Positions 1-12,489 of a stretch of 64,000 nt of DNA are shown piece by piece (positions within the stretch are counted from its first letter, which is position 1; each line of letters starts with the position of its first letter). The stretch lies in contig VZDJ01000216.1 in assembly GCA_008694505.1 (NCBI GenBank), forward strand, positions 4,596,664-4,660,663. The letters are read 5' to 3'. The notes beneath the pieces were generated by a model. The model made no database searches. It saw only the letters and a list, made by a program, of their open reading frames with translations, and had not been told where the DNA came from. This DNA comes from Cyanoderma ruficeps (lineage: Eukaryota > Chordata > Aves > Passeriformes > Timaliidae). The translations under genes and the position numbers were made by a program.

Positions 1-1432
1 TGACTTCAATGTGACCAGGATTGGGCCCTGAGGCAAGCCTGGACTTTTAGTCAGCCGAGATCAAGTGTGATATTAATTTAATACCTGATGAATCACCTTG
101 TAGGATATAATTTTTTTCCCATTGCAGGGAAAGGGGTGTATTTGACAACCCAATATGATCCCTCCCTCTTTCACTGCTAATCCAACTAAATCTTCTGGCA
201 GCAGACATCTGAAAAACACTGGAAACTGCCATCCCACAAACGTGGCGATGTGCTGTAAAAATAGCTTTACTCCGAAATGCTATTTTATTGCACCAGTTGC
301 TATAGTTTCTGAATCTGGCAGAGATTCCCTCCCCATAAACCCTGACTTTAAAAGGGGGGGGGTGTTGTAAGTCAGCTGTTGTGATTCCCATTAGGCTGAA
401 ACTTGGCACCAAGTCCATCTGTATGTTAAGCTCATCCCCTGCAGGTCTGCTGAGCCTTCTCGAAGTGTTTGTGTGCGACTTGTGCACAGGGGAAATACCA
501 GCCCAGATTCACTGGCTGCTCTAAAAGACTCATTTCTGGGTTCCTGAGAGGCAGGAGCAGCTCTAAGAGCAGCCAAGGCCAGGAGAGACTCGGCATAGGC
601 GCAGCCGTGTCAGATGAAATACCACGGTGAAGGTCAACTCCGTTATTACTGTCTCTCTCTGTTTTATGTATTATACCTCACTCTTTCCAAGGTGACAAAG
701 GAGAAAATGAGAAAACCCACATGTGTTCCTGGCTCTCTGCTTCTCTGCACAGCTTCCATCTGAGCTGTGAGACGTGGAAGCTGCAGGGAAAAGCAAAGGA
801 GGCCTTTCCCAGCCAGGTCTCAGCCTGGTTTCAGCCCCATAGCAGCAGGAGAGCAGGTGGGTGCAGAGAAATTCCCCACAGACACCCCAGCAATGCCAGG
901 GGGAAGCTCAGAATGAAGCACTGGTGTATCTCCCACCTCCCATGAGCTTGCAGAGGACCAATGCTGGCCTCTCTGTGGAAGGCAGATGTTCTCTTGGGGC
1001 TTATTCAGGAGGACCAGAGGCCAAGGTATGGACAAGACAGCCAAACTGTTCATCTCCTGACAGCAGTTTGCAGTCACTTCTAGTCAGCAAGAGCCAAGTA
1101 AGGGTTTGTGGGGTTTTCAGTTAGCAGGAAGCAAGTCACCACTAGAAATCTTCCACCTGGAGGCCAGTGTTTCTCCTGAAGGTGAAGATAGCTCAGTGCA
1201 CAATGTCAGGTGAACTAAACCCTGGGAGGGAATGATTTGTTTGGAGTCACTGCACAATGGAGCTGAGCAGAAAAATGCAGTTAATTGGGTTGTGGCCTGT
1301 TGCTGTTCGTTTGGGTCCTGAACACAACCTTGCTCATTGTCATACCAAGGATCAGGGGCTGCACTGCTGCAGAAAGCTGCTGGTGATGCAGGGGCTGGGC
1401 ACCATCCCACAGTGTTGCTTTTATCTTCTTTT
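1..1432. other. Unique non-coding sequence, no gene seen
   Basis: I see no recognisable exon, RNA gene or transposon here. The sequence holds a short G run near 354-362 and short open frames on both strands that overlap each other and carry no domain. It ends where the truncated LTR at 1433 begins. It could be intron or intergenic DNA; the sequence alone does not decide. Confidence 0.6.
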
Positions 1433-1846
1433 TGCCAGAGTTGGGATTAAATCAGTGAGATGGTATTTGGTGTTGGGACTCAGATGTTTATTAATTCTTA
1501 TCTACATTACAGTCTCTCAAACCGTGAGCTCTACAGCACTCCTAGCTAACAAAGTAAAAATGGAGCAGTCTCTATCTCTCTACAAGGCCCTTTAAGGATA
1601 AACTGTCCAACTAAGAAATGACACCTAAATTATTTTTACTTTTAACCCAATAGCCAACCACCTGTGGCCCACAATGTGGATTTTTCTACCCAATTACAAA
1701 ACACCACCCAGACCCATGAAGAAGAAGATGAAAAAGAAGGACTGGCCTATGCCCTAAAACCTCCATCTTGAGATATATATATACATATATATATNNNNCA
1801 TATATATATATATATATAACTGTATTCTAAAACCTTAAACTCTAAG
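1433..1846 (-). mobile_element. Truncated endogenous-retrovirus LTR, family 1 copy a
   Basis: Read on the minus strand, this matches the LTR at 31315-31843 over most of its length. Shared blocks include the polyadenylation region at 1484-1502, the segment around 1620-1700 (complement of a block with AATTTAGGTGTCAT) and the segment near 1820-1846. The 3' end lies at about 1433. Homology stops near 1846, so the outer 5' part of the LTR is missing or has diverged beyond recognition, and no target duplication can be scored. An AT dinucleotide microsatellite has expanded inside it. It carries no coding capacity. Family class is inferred from the better copy at 51679-52258, which has a 6-bp target duplication (ERVK-like). 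Confidence 0.8.
1773..1819. repeat. AT dinucleotide microsatellite with assembly gap
   Basis: Alternating TA runs lie on both sides of four N bases (1795-1798). The tract sits inside the LTR at 1433-1846, at a point where the sister copy at 31.5 kb has only a short TTATTATAT-like stretch, so it grew after insertion. The true length is unknown because of the gap. Confidence 0.95.
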
Positions 1847-3356
1847 TTTTGCAGGCAGGTTGCTCCACAGGCTTCTCTTTGATGTTGAGGCAAGGTCTGG
1901 ATATTTCTTTTCTCTTTTCTTTCCTCCTCCCTTTGGAGGGACAGAGGCAGTGGTGGTGTCTCAGAGCCAGCTGTGCTCTGTGCAAGCCAGATGCCCATCA
2001 CAGGCAGCTGCCAGGTGTTGCTGCCCCTGGCTGCCTTGTGCCATGAGGGATCTGTGCTCGAGAGGTCACTGTGGGAAAGCTGAAGCTCTGCTCCATCTCC
2101 TTGCCAAGGCACAGGGGCTCCACAGGACCCACGTTTCTGCAGCATCTCCCAAATCTCCCTCAAATGGGACCCACCCGAGCCTGCCACGCTGCCTGGGGGA
2201 ACAGATGTTTTCAGGAAAAGAGAGTGCAAGGATAAGTTAGTGATGGAAATGGGAGATGGCCTGTGGAAATCACTTGCTCCTGCAGAGCCCTGAGCAGGCA
2301 GGGGGACAGGAGGTGCCTTCCTCTCCCTCCTAAGCCAGGGTTTGCTTATGAAAAATGAACCACATGCCTCGGTCCTTGCCACCAACGCCTTTCCTCGCAG
2401 CGTTCTGTGTGCTGCAGTTGCATTTTGCAGACATCTGGATTCAATAACCCCGCTGATACAGCCCATAAAATTAGAAACCGAACACTGTGGAAGGCAGAGG
2501 TCAGTGAGTGATTCATCCCGATATAATGTGCTGGGGCTGGAGCTCTCCGTGACTCAGGATGGGGCTCTGCGGGACCCCGGGGTGCAGCGGGGCAGCCCCT
2601 GCCCACGGCTCTCTGTGCTCCGGGAGGAGAGGTGGGAAAGCAGGAGGAGGCTTTGGTTGCCTCCGGCATTTCCCTGACCTGCGAGGGAGAGCCCTGGCAC
2701 CTCCCGCCTCCGAGGATCTCTGCGGCTCACAGAGGAAGGAAGTGCTGCGCATCCCCTCGTTGGGGGGATAATCAAGGACTTGGAAAAACTGGGCTCCTTT
2801 CCCCTCCACAAACTTCTTGTGTAACTACAGACAAAACCCCGCTTTCCTTCTGGCTGTAAACTCAGGACCTGAGCCTGCTGAAAGTCCCCTTTTGGGTGGA
2901 GAAGCTCCATGTGTGCCTCAGCTGATCCCTGCAGATCGCTGGGCAGTGAGGCTGAGCTGAGCCTGGAGCTGTTCTTCCCTGTCCTTGCTATGCTCCCCAA
3001 GCATCTGAGCCACCATCTCTGAGGAGGAGGAGGAGGTGGCTGCAGTGTCCCCAGGCTGGACAAGGCCCTGCCTGGAGCCAGGTTCTGCTCAGTGCCCTGA
3101 GCCACCTTGGGTGGATGGTTTCACCACCCCAAACTCTTCCTGCCCCAGTTGCTCTGGATCACCACAGTCTCTGGCCACGTGTGGGGAGGTGAGGAACCTG
3201 ACTCCCTCTTTGCAGCGCCCTGTGACTCCTGTCTCTGTGGTGAGCAGAGCTGGAGCTGATGTTTTGTTCTGCAATGCAGCAGCCCCGGGCTTGAGCAGGG
3301 ACCAAGAGGTGGGGGTGGCTTAGAATGCACATGGAGGGGGAGTTAAAGCTCATGCT
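1847..3356. other. Unique, moderately GC-rich non-coding sequence
   Basis: No transposon or exon is recognised. Long open frames on both strands overlap (for example minus 1747-2466, which runs through the N gap, and minus 2554-3105), as expected in GC-rich sequence with few stop codons. They are proline/serine-rich with no domain. The stretch 2560-2760 is the GC-richest part. A short (GGA)n tract lies near 3020-3034. Confidence 0.55.
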
Positions 3357-3560
3357 TTAATATATTGAAATATGTAATATTAATAGACAACACAAACATA
3401 TTAACAGATATACAATATATAATACATAATATATAATACATAATATATTATAATACATAATACATAATACATAATACATAATACATATTATACAATATGT
3501 AATATGTAATATGTGATATGTAATATGTGATCTATAATATAAGTATATCAATAGACGATA
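3357..3560. repeat. AT-rich degenerate repeat (TAATACA-type units)
   Basis: The tract is almost pure A/T with recurring ATAATACAT and TAATATGTAAT words; the clearest tandem 7-mers (TAATACA) are at about 3450-3490. The second half is rich in the complementary TATGTAATATG form, so the tract can pair with itself. It contains no gene; a minus-strand tyrosine/isoleucine-rich frame through it is an artefact of composition. Confidence 0.9.
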
Positions 3561-6500
3561 TATTAAAATGGAGAATGGAGGCAGAGAGGAGATGAAAAAG
3601 ATCCGAGTGCAGACAGAGAATAGATCTGATGTTGTATGTAATTTCAGAGTTTACAAAATTCACACAGCCCATGGATACCCTCCTGCTGCAGGCACAGCTG
3701 TGCGTGCTGCATGGTGTGTGCTCATCACCTGGGATTTACCTCCTGATTTCCGAGCCTCAGTGGTATTTCTCTGTGGTAGTGCACTTTCACAGCTGAGCAC
3801 GTGTTCCCATATTAGGAACAGAGCTTAAGTTTCACCTTTGAACTTATAAGGAAGATGAACTAGAAACTTCGATGCTCTTCTCACCCTAATTAGACCAATG
3901 CCAGGACAAAGTACCTGTTGGTCCCTTTAGCCATTCTTTAAGGAATCTAGCTATTTTCTATAGAGTAGCTTGCTAAAAAACCCTCTTAGATCGTTGAATA
4001 CTTAAGAGAGAGCACGGAGATTCTCGAGGCATTTTTGAGGTGTCTTAGTAGGTGCTAGGGACCTCCCTGCACTGTGGCATGGCTTTTGTTCTTTTGTTTT
4101 GTACAGTTTGCTATTTTCTGTCTAATTCAAGCCTTTTTATGTTTTCAAAACACGCCCAACCGTGCTGTCTTGCTAATTATTCTTAAGCCATTTCTGAGAG
4201 GTTGCTGGTCAACCCTCAGAGTGTGATGCATCCTTGTGGGGCTAAAAACACTCTGGCCCCATGCAGAAATCCATCACTTGTCCCCTTTGGGTTCTCTTTG
4301 TAGCCGAGAGAGAGAAACTGCCATATTTTCGTGGTGACAGCATGCAACCCGCTGTCTCCAGAGAGCAAAGGCACAGCCAGAGGGATGAAGGATTGTTTTC
4401 ATCATCCTGCTGCGGGCAGTGACTCACACAGGGACACGCTGGATGATGAGGGAGGGATTCCAAAGAGAGGAGGAGAGCCAAAGGCTGGATCCTGCTGGCA
4501 GCCCTCACCTGCTGCAAGGGCTTTGTGGGGGTGTTTGCTAGAGCAAGATGTCCCTTGTGACCTAGGATGGGAGTTATGACCCACATGTGTGGCTGGGCTC
4601 CTGTAGGACAGGATGGTCACAGCAAGGGCTGGAGTTTGGGCTGGTGGCAGCAGCAAGAGGGTGGTGATGTCACAGCAGCTCAGACTGGGGATGTGCACAG
4701 GGAAAACTGGGAAGGGAAGCTGGGCCTGGCTTGGTAGCACTGCTTTGGTTCTCACAGAACTCTGCAGGACCCAGTCTAGGTAAGAGGGTTTTTTCCTAAC
4801 ATTGGTTTTATCATAATGATTCTCAGAATTTTCACTCCCATCTCTAGACCTCAACACATCGAGACCACTGGTCCTGTTGGCCTGAAACCCTAGTTTCCTG
4901 CTACTCTGTAACTAAGATGATAATCTCTGGAGTCACTTCCTGGGCAACTTTGGGGTGAATAATATCTGTGGTTTCCCTTGTGTTTGCACAAGTATTTATA
5001 TTTGCAAAGATATAGAGAGACTGTCAGCCCCTGCTACTGCAGAGAAGCATCTTATACTTCCAAGAGCTGATGTGTCAAGGACTTTTCCTTTCCCCAAACC
5101 TTCAGCTGGGCTGAAGCTGTTCATCTATCCTGAGACACCCGTTGTGCTAAATCCCTCGCCTTGCTAGGAGAGACCTTGCCTACAACCTGCAAGGCTTGGA
5201 GCCACCCAGGGGCTCTGGAACAGGGGGTTCTGCAACTCAGGGCTCTCAGAGGAGGAGGCACAAGCCCCATTGCCTGGGGGCTGCCTTCCCCACCGTGTTT
5301 TCTGTGGAAATGGAGCCTTGGGGCATTGTGTGAGCATAGCTGGAGCAGCAGCAAGGGATAATGTGATTCAGGAGGTGGTTCCCTCCAGCCTGCAGGATCC
5401 ATCCTGGTGTGAACCCCTGGGCATGCCCCTCACCATCATTTTCACTGTTGGGGGTGTGAGGGGGATTCTTGAAGGTCAAGGTTTTCTGCAGAAGTGTCAT
5501 TATCCAGTGCTGGATAAATGAGTTGCCAAGAGAATGTTTTGCCATAAGGCTCCAGGCTGGACTCAGCAGATTGAGCGGGGCCCTGGAGGCAGAGACTCCA
5601 GCTTCAGCTGAACATGGAATTTAATGCTGGGTTGGCAGGTGCTGCACTAGCCCAGAGCTCAGCCAGGAGAGTGTAAAGTTTGGCTGCCTGCAGTGCTGCT
5701 GATGTGTGCCCAGAGTGTGCCTGGGAGCTTCCCCGTGGTGCCAGGTCAACACCCCTCAGCTTCAAGGGACAGCTCTCCATCAATTCCCTGCCCTGTGCAC
5801 ATCTTGCTCCCTTTAAGGTGGCTCTTAATCCCATCTAACTCTGCTGAGGGAAAACTGATATTCCTTGAGGAGGCACAGGCAGGATCAAAGACGAGCAAGA
5901 TCTTTATTCTGGAAAGTTTGGCTGGATTAGGCTCAGCTTTTATAAATATGTAGATCAAGTACCATGACCTACATTTCACTTCAAGGATATTTTATTAACT
6001 TTATTTTTCTGACTTGTCATGGCTCGAGTGTGGCTTGGCTGAATGGCTTCAGACTGTTAACAGCCTTGGCCTTGGCGTGAGCTTGTGCTGTTAAGTAATT
6101 TGCAATGGGTTTCTTTAATTACAAATTCTCTTCTTTTTCATATTGTCACAGTCTGCAAGGCAGATACAGATTTTTAAAAGCCACGTGCCTCAGCCACGAG
6201 GGATTTGTAGAAGCTCAGCTGGGAGTGCAGGCATGGACATCCATCAGGATGGCTGCAGGCAGAGGACCAGGTACTCACTGGGAACACCAAAGAGAAAAGT
6301 GGGGAGGTAGAGCTCTCAGCAAGAGGATGGAAGCCCAGAACTGCTGAAAAATCACACCCAAGGAGTCCCAAATGATGCAGCCACAGCTGTGAGCTGCAGA
6401 TGAAAAAACCCCACGTTTATCTCTCCTCAGCAGAATTTCTGCTCTGCAGTGACAGCCGTGAATGTTTTGGAACCTGCAGAGCTCTGCGGAGGCCAAGGCA

Positions 6501-7211
6501 CCTTTGCAGGGCGGTGTCAGGGGAGGAAACGCCCAGGCAAGGAGGAAAAACAAATTAAATAAAAGCTCTTGCTGTTTTGCTAATTGTTGCTGTTTCAAAT
6601 CAAAACACAAACAAAGAAACCTCAGAGGAGTTCAGGGTGGGACAGGAGCTCAGTTGGCTGTGCTGTAGCCCTGGCTGGTTCCAGAGATGCTGCTCCCAGC
6701 ACTGGGGCTGCTGCTGGTGCTTTTGGGGGGAACAGGAGCAAAGGGAGCTGTTGGGAGAGGCAAGCACTGAAAAAAAAAGACTGTGCTGGCACCTCAGTGG
6801 GCTGGAGAGGTGGTGGAGCCCTGGCCATGAAGAAATCAGCTACAGAGGGAAGGAGAAGTTAATTAGATGGAACAAATCATGTCACAGAGTGTGATGGAAT
6901 GAGGGCCCAGGAAAGCTGTGGAGGGTGAGGGGCAGCTGTGCATGGGGCCAACACGGCAGGCAGGGCAGCCCTGTCTGGCCACACTGCCCCAGAACTGGGA
7001 CTGAAGGTGACCTTACTCACTGGCACCAGGGACACATTCATCAGAGACAGTGGAAGGCATCAGGCAGTGCAGGTTTAGCCCCAGGGTAAGAGGAAAATGT
7101 TGGGATGTTTGTTATTTGACAGGTCCAGCTCCCCTTCTCCTGCCGCACTTTTTGCTTGGTGTCCACACCAAGGCCCAGCAGGGGATGTGTGTCGGGGTGG
7201 TGGCCACACAT
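3561..7211. other. Unique non-coding sequence
   Basis: I see no clear transposon, RNA gene or exon in this 3.6 kb. The part 3830-4210 is AT-richer. The part 5880-6130 is AT-rich with TTTATT and TTAATTAC words and resembles the kind of sequence that can be a conserved non-coding element, but conservation cannot be judged here. Frames longer than 100 codons (4402-4857, 6275-6610, both minus; 6577-6894 plus) show no domain. Confidence 0.5.
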
Positions 7212-7628
7212 GGCACAGGGGACTGGAGCTCCTCTGCTCTGGAGACACGGCTGGGACAGCTGAGGTTGTTCAGCCTGGAGAAGAGAAGGCTCCAGGGAGA
7301 CCTAAGGTGCTAAAGGGGCTCCAGGAGAGCTGGAGAAGGACTTTGGACAAGGGATGGAGTGACAGGACAAAGGGGAATGACATCAAAATGACAGAGGGCA
7401 GGGTTAGATGGGATATTGGGAAGAAATTCTTCCCCATGAGGGTGGGGAGGCCCTGGAACAGGTTACCCAGAGAAGCTGTGGCTTCCTCATCCCTAGAAAT
7501 GTTCAAGACCAGGTTGGATTGGACTTGGAGCAACCTGGGCTAGTGGAAGGTGTCCCTGTCCATGGCAGGGGGTTTGAAGAAGATGCTCTTTAAGATCCTT
7601 TCCAACTCAAACCATTCTGTGATCCTGT
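7212..7628 (+). mobile_element. CR1 LINE 3' end (5'-truncated)
   Basis: This is the most complete CR1 tail in the window. Typical CR1 3'-region landmarks appear in order: the block around 7265-7300 (GTTCAGCCTGGAGAAGAGAA), GGAAGAAATTCTT near 7420, CAGAGAAGCTGTGG near 7468, TGTTCAAGACCAGGTTGGAT near 7500, TCTAGTGGAAGGTGTCCCTG-like near 7540 and CATGGCAGGGGGTT at 7560, ending in the short octamer-like tail ATTCTGTGATCCTGTG. It is 5'-truncated as is usual for CR1, and roughly 60-80 bases seem to be lost around 7305-7320 compared with what I know of the family. It contains no intact protein frame. Confidence 0.93.
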
Positions 7629-8609
7629 GCCATGCAGGCACTGTGTGGCTGAGCCCAAGGGCTGCCTGCAGGCCAGCTGCTCTGGGCACTGGGCATTCTG
7701 CTTTCATGTGCAGAATGTCCCATGGAGCAGCATGGGTGTGGAGCACAGCAGGAGCTCCTTTACCCTGTTCTGGCCCTGCCTGGCCAAACCCCACACGCTC
7801 CAAAGCAGTGCAGCTCTGATCTGAATAAACAAAAAGCTCTTCCAACTCCCCCCACCCCCATCCCTCCCTTGCCTCCCCCCCAGCTCTGAAAGAAAAAGGA
7901 GAGTTCAGGAGTTTCACACAGCATCCAGTTTCAGGCAAATGTTTTCTGTAAAGCTAATTGAAATTGTTCTTCTGTGCTGTTCCCAGTCACACGAGGCTGT
8001 TGGGGTGGTCAGGGCTGTGGTGATGTTCCTGTGCACCCCTGGGCTGGGGCTCAGTGGCCACAGTCCAGCACACGGTGCTGAGGAAGGTACTGAGTGATTG
8101 CAGCAGGAGCTGGCAGGTTTTGTCAGATCCTCATAAACTCTGGAGCTTTACAGCAACTGCCCAGCCCTGGAGAACCTCCATCCCAAAGAATTTATGATGC
8201 AAATCTACATCCCAGACTTGTCAAGAGGCGAGCATGAAATGGCTCAAATCATCGGGATTTGCACAGCATGAGCTGATAGGGGTGTGTGGCTCCCTGTGCA
8301 AACGTTTTCAGCAAAGCCTCTTTCCCTTATCTCCCTCATCTTTGATGCTCCCCTGGCTCAGCAAGGCCCTGAGAGTGCCCAGGCTGGGAGCCACCCCCAG
8401 GGACCCCCACTGGAGACAGTGGCTGATGTCTGCACGTCCCCAAGGGCTGTTTGGATGGGCTGGATGTGTCCACAGGCAGCTGCTGGCCCCCCCTGCCTGT
8501 GTGCAGCCCCATCCCCTGCCTCCCCTGGGGCCGGGTTTGGGCACACTCAGGGGCTGTGGCAGGAGCGAGGCTCCGTGCGAAGGCTCAGGTTTAGGAGCTG
8601 GGCATTGAC
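7629..8609. other. Unique non-coding sequence
   Basis: Just downstream of the CR1 tail I see no repeats or exons. GC content rises around 8340-8600, which produces overlapping open frames on both strands (plus 8234-8608 and 8284-8637; minus 8308-8544) without recognisable domains. The C-rich stretch near 7845-7880 is low complexity. Confidence 0.5.
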
Positions 8610-9290
8610 TTTTGGTGAATTACCTTCATGTTCTTAGTTCTCCACTTGCTCATGAGTGTCACAACAAGAGAGCCTGGAAAGAGGCCCAAACACACCAGAA
8701 AGGAATCTAATTTCTTTTCGAGGGAGTTGCTGCAGAAAAACATTTGAGTTATTTGCTAAGCTCCAATAATGATACTTTACATTTGCATTGCAGCTTCCAC
8801 CTAAGGGCATCTTGGCACAGCCAGTAATTAAACCTCCGAGTCCTTGTGAGGGAGACAAAGCGCTTTTCTAATATTTGACAGACAGCTAAACTTTGGGCCA
8901 GGGTCAGATTAAGTGGCTTGCTCGGAGATGTACATTGAGTGTGCAGCAAATCCAAAATCAAACAAGAGCCTCGCTCAGCCCAAGGAGACGTTTGGGATTC
9001 TGCTCCCTCTGCTCTGCTCCAGTTGGCTTTTGTAAGCCTCTGTGGTTTGGTGGCAGTTCAGAGACATCCCATCTTGGTATTAAATGCAGGAAGGTCTTTT
9101 GTCGGATTTAGGCAACAAGGCGAGCTAATTGCAAATTCAATTTTGGTTTAGAAATTGAAGCTCGGTCTCCATCACCTTAGCAGCCACAGAGTTATCTCTC
9201 AGGACTTTGCTCCAGCACTAGATTCATTTCAGGTCTGTTTTCTTTAGAGCTTTATGGTCAGTAATTAATGGTATAATTACACATCGACAT
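8610..9290. other. AT-rich unique stretch, candidate conserved non-coding element
   Basis: This block differs in texture from its GC-richer neighbours. It has many TAATTA/ATTA words, including GTAATTAATG and ATAATTAC at 9261-9280, plus GCTAATTGCAAATTCAAT near 9123. It has few repeats and no open frame worth noting. Such clusters of homeodomain-type core sites are common in developmental enhancers. I see only the motifs; conservation and function are inference. Confidence 0.3.
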
Positions 9291-12200
9291 AATGACGGCT
9301 CCTGACACCACAAAGCTCAGGGGCAGGGCACTGAGTGTCGTTCATTGTTTGCTCCTGTTTCTTTATTTTGGAGGGTGAAAGCAGGCTGCTCTGGGCTCTG
9401 ACAGCCCAGCTCCAGAGGGGGAAGCCCTTCTGCACCAGTGCTGTGTCCCAAGGCACCAGCACCCCACAGAAACCCATACGTTCCTTTGCTGTGCTGTCAT
9501 TTCTTGTGGCTCGCTGGCCATCATCATCCACTGGGAAAACCATGAATGGGGCAAACCTGGGGGAATCCAGCTCACCTGGCCACCCATTGAGGGGCAGAGC
9601 TGAACCTGGCAGAGTTGTGTGAGCTGAGGGAGTTTTCTCTGTGTCTCTGGGGTCTTCCTGGGGTTTCCACATTTTCCCTCCACGCAGTGCCTTGGCTGAG
9701 CAGATGTGGGTGGTGGGTGCTGATGCTCTCAGGAGGTCACAGTGTGCAGGTACAGACAAGCAGGGGCATGTGATGGACTCTCAGGGCTCTCTTCCCTCTC
9801 TTCCTTGGCCATAGTTTCACTGCAGTGGTGTTGCAGACACCTGGATCTGCTCTCTGGTCCTCCACACCTTCTCTATCGAGCAGTGGGGACATCAGTGGTG
9901 AGGACAGACCTCTCCACCCTGGATTATCAGGGACAGGCAGACCCCAGGGAGTTATTTTAGGGTTTATCCCTACGCTTGCTGCCCTAGGGATGACACTCAA
10001 AACTCCGGGGTGTTTCCTCTGTTTCCAAGTCATGCCGGCCCTGTCTGGCCCTGTACGAGGCCACTGCAGCCACCAGTGCCCCCCGAGCCCTGACAACCAG
10101 CAGGACACGGCCAGGCGGGAGGAACACGGCTGCCCACGGGTCAGACCTTGGCTGCTCTTCCATCCCCATCTACTGGCCAGCCTGGAAAAGAGCTTCCCGG
10201 GGAAATTCCACGTGGCTGCTCAGCCTGTGTCCGGGCATGCTGGGCACACAAACCCGGTGAGCCTTGTGCCATCCCTGCCTGGCCCCGGTCGGGATGGTGG
10301 GACCAGTGGTGGATTTGTCTATGAGGAGAAGGCAGTTCACTCCGATTTTTGGTGGGATCTTGCAGGACTCTGTGAAGTCTTATGCAGAGAGGGAAACTGC
10401 TTTGTGCTCAGCTCCGATCAGTGTTGGGTCTCTAACTCTCTCTGGGAGTTTCTTGTCCTCTTTCCTGTGCTGAGTTTTAGAGGAGAAAGTAATGCTGGAA
10501 GGCCAGGGGTGGGACAGCATCTCCACTGCCCTGGCTCGTTGTGAACTCTACACATCCTTGGTCAAGCTCTCTGCTTCCTCTGTAGCTTTTTCTTTAAAAA
10601 AAAAACAAAAACAGAGCAGCAAAACCTTCCTGCCTCACTGAGACGCTGCTGGGAACATGTGAATGAGACTGGTTCAGTCTGGTTTTCTGGTCTCCTGGTT
10701 TGCCCCAGCTGGAATCAAAGTGATGCAAGCTGATGGCAGCAATGTTGTGAGGGTGTTTTCCTTGTTCCCAGAGGTGGGGACGGGCCAGGGATGCTGTGGG
10801 CACTGGGCAGGCAGATTGGCAGCGTGGTGGTGGATGGTCTCTCCTTTGCAGGCAGAGAAGTTGATTCAGGGTGATGAAAGAGGGACAGCAGCTCCATAGG
10901 TGCTTCCTGAAGAGAAATAATCTTGGAGATGTCCTGGGGAAATGACACCATCAGGCTCTGCATGTTCCTGGCTTCAGAGGCTGAACCCCAGCCCTCCCTT
11001 GAAGGACTTGGCTCCCCAGAGCACAGCACTGAGCTTTGGTTTTGGTTTTTTTTTCTATTTGGTTGATCTCTCCCTCTCAGAACATAGGGAGAGAAAACTT
11101 CTGGCTTTTGCAGACATAGATATGAAAGGTGGAGAAAACCTGGCAGCTCTAAGGAAAGAAAATGGATAGGTTGTTCCAGCTAGTGCCAACCAGAAGATGC
11201 CCTGAGTAATTTTGAGATCCACTGACTGCATTTGCAGTGAGACCAGTTATCCCCATGCTGATTACCAGGAAGCAAGAGCTGTGGTGAGAGGAGCCATCCC
11301 AAACCCCAAACCAGCCACAGCCTTCCCCATGCTCCAAGACAGAGCCCAGGCTGGTTTGTTCAGAGCCACATCTGTGCTGTCAGGGCCTGCTTGGCCTCAG
11401 TAAACTCCAGTGATTGCACAGCTAAAGCACAACCACTCTGATCTCAGATCCAAATTCATCTTTTCATGTTTCAGAGAAAGAAAAGGAAAGCCCTCTGAAA
11501 GACACAGCCAGAGCAGCAGTGGTGCAGGGCTTGGGGTGGGTGGTGTGGTTATGGATGCTGGCTGCAAAGCTTGCATGGATTATCCTACAAGGATGATGTG
11601 CAGTTGCAGATGGGTTACCAAGCATCTACTTCATAGATCTACTCTTAGAAAAAGTGATCAGAGATGGTTTCTGCTCCTTTGAGGGCTGATGCTCATATTC
11701 TGCTCCTGGTCATTATGCAAATGCTGCGTCACCTGCACTCTGCCCTCCTTCAAGGACACTCTCTTCCATTTCTAAGGCTGTGCTGCTCTCAAGAGGTGCT
11801 CAAACAGCCCAAGTCTTCAGTGTCCACCTTCAGAGCACCTACCTGGCATCAGCTTGGAAAGCTGGAAGCCTTGCTGTGCTATCACAGCCTGTGGATTTTT
11901 TCCAAGCTCCCTCAGATCGGCATGAAGCAGGTGCTGAAGGCTTAACCAAAGGTGTTACCCAATACAACTTTGAAGTATTTTCAGGACTACGTAGAAGCTG
12001 GGAGAAATCATCTTAATCAGAACCATCTGTAGAGACCTGTGATGTGGGGACCTGGATGGCAGAGAATGTTGTGGCTGTTGATTTGCTCCCAAAGAAAGTT
12101 GGCTGCAGCAGTGCGGGGCTGCGGCTGCATTTTTAACAGAATATTTATGAGTGTGGCAGTCGTGGAAGTGCCTGGATTCGTCTGTGGAAAGAGACAAGTG

Positions 12201-12484
12201 CTGCTCCCTGAGGCCTCAGGAAGGTGCTTCCATCTGCTGAGTGGGGAGACCCAGCAAGAGGGACTGGGCCAGGGGGAGCACTGCTGGAGGAGGTCGGTGC
12301 CTCAATATCTCCGTCTCTCTCTGCTTGTTCACCGTGCTGGGACCAGAGTTAAAATCTTTCAGAAATGCCTTTCCCCTTCCCACGAGTGTCCCCACAGTCC
12401 CCCAAAATGTGTTGGGCCCTCCCTGCCACCCTAGAAGGGTGAGGAGCCCTGCACATCAAACCCGGGGTGAGGGTGCGTTTGTGT
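9291..12484. other. Unique non-coding sequence
   Basis: No transposon or exon is recognised. The frame 9825-10544 (plus, 239 codons) and the opposite frames at 9277-9759 and 9737-10108 (minus) look like chance frames: they are low in domain-like pattern and overlap on opposite strands. A short A run lies at 10597-10614. Confidence 0.5.
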
Positions 12485-12489
12485 GAGCT

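Noticed and set aside
1747..2466. 239-codon open frame on the minus strand
   Set aside because: It crosses the N gap and the AT microsatellite, begins in an LTR and has no recognisable domain.
3357..3551. Tyrosine/isoleucine-rich minus-strand peptide
   Set aside because: It is translated A/T-rich repeat and not a gene.
9825..10544. 239-codon open frame on the plus strand
   Set aside because: No domain, mixed composition, and open frames on the opposite strand over the same bases.
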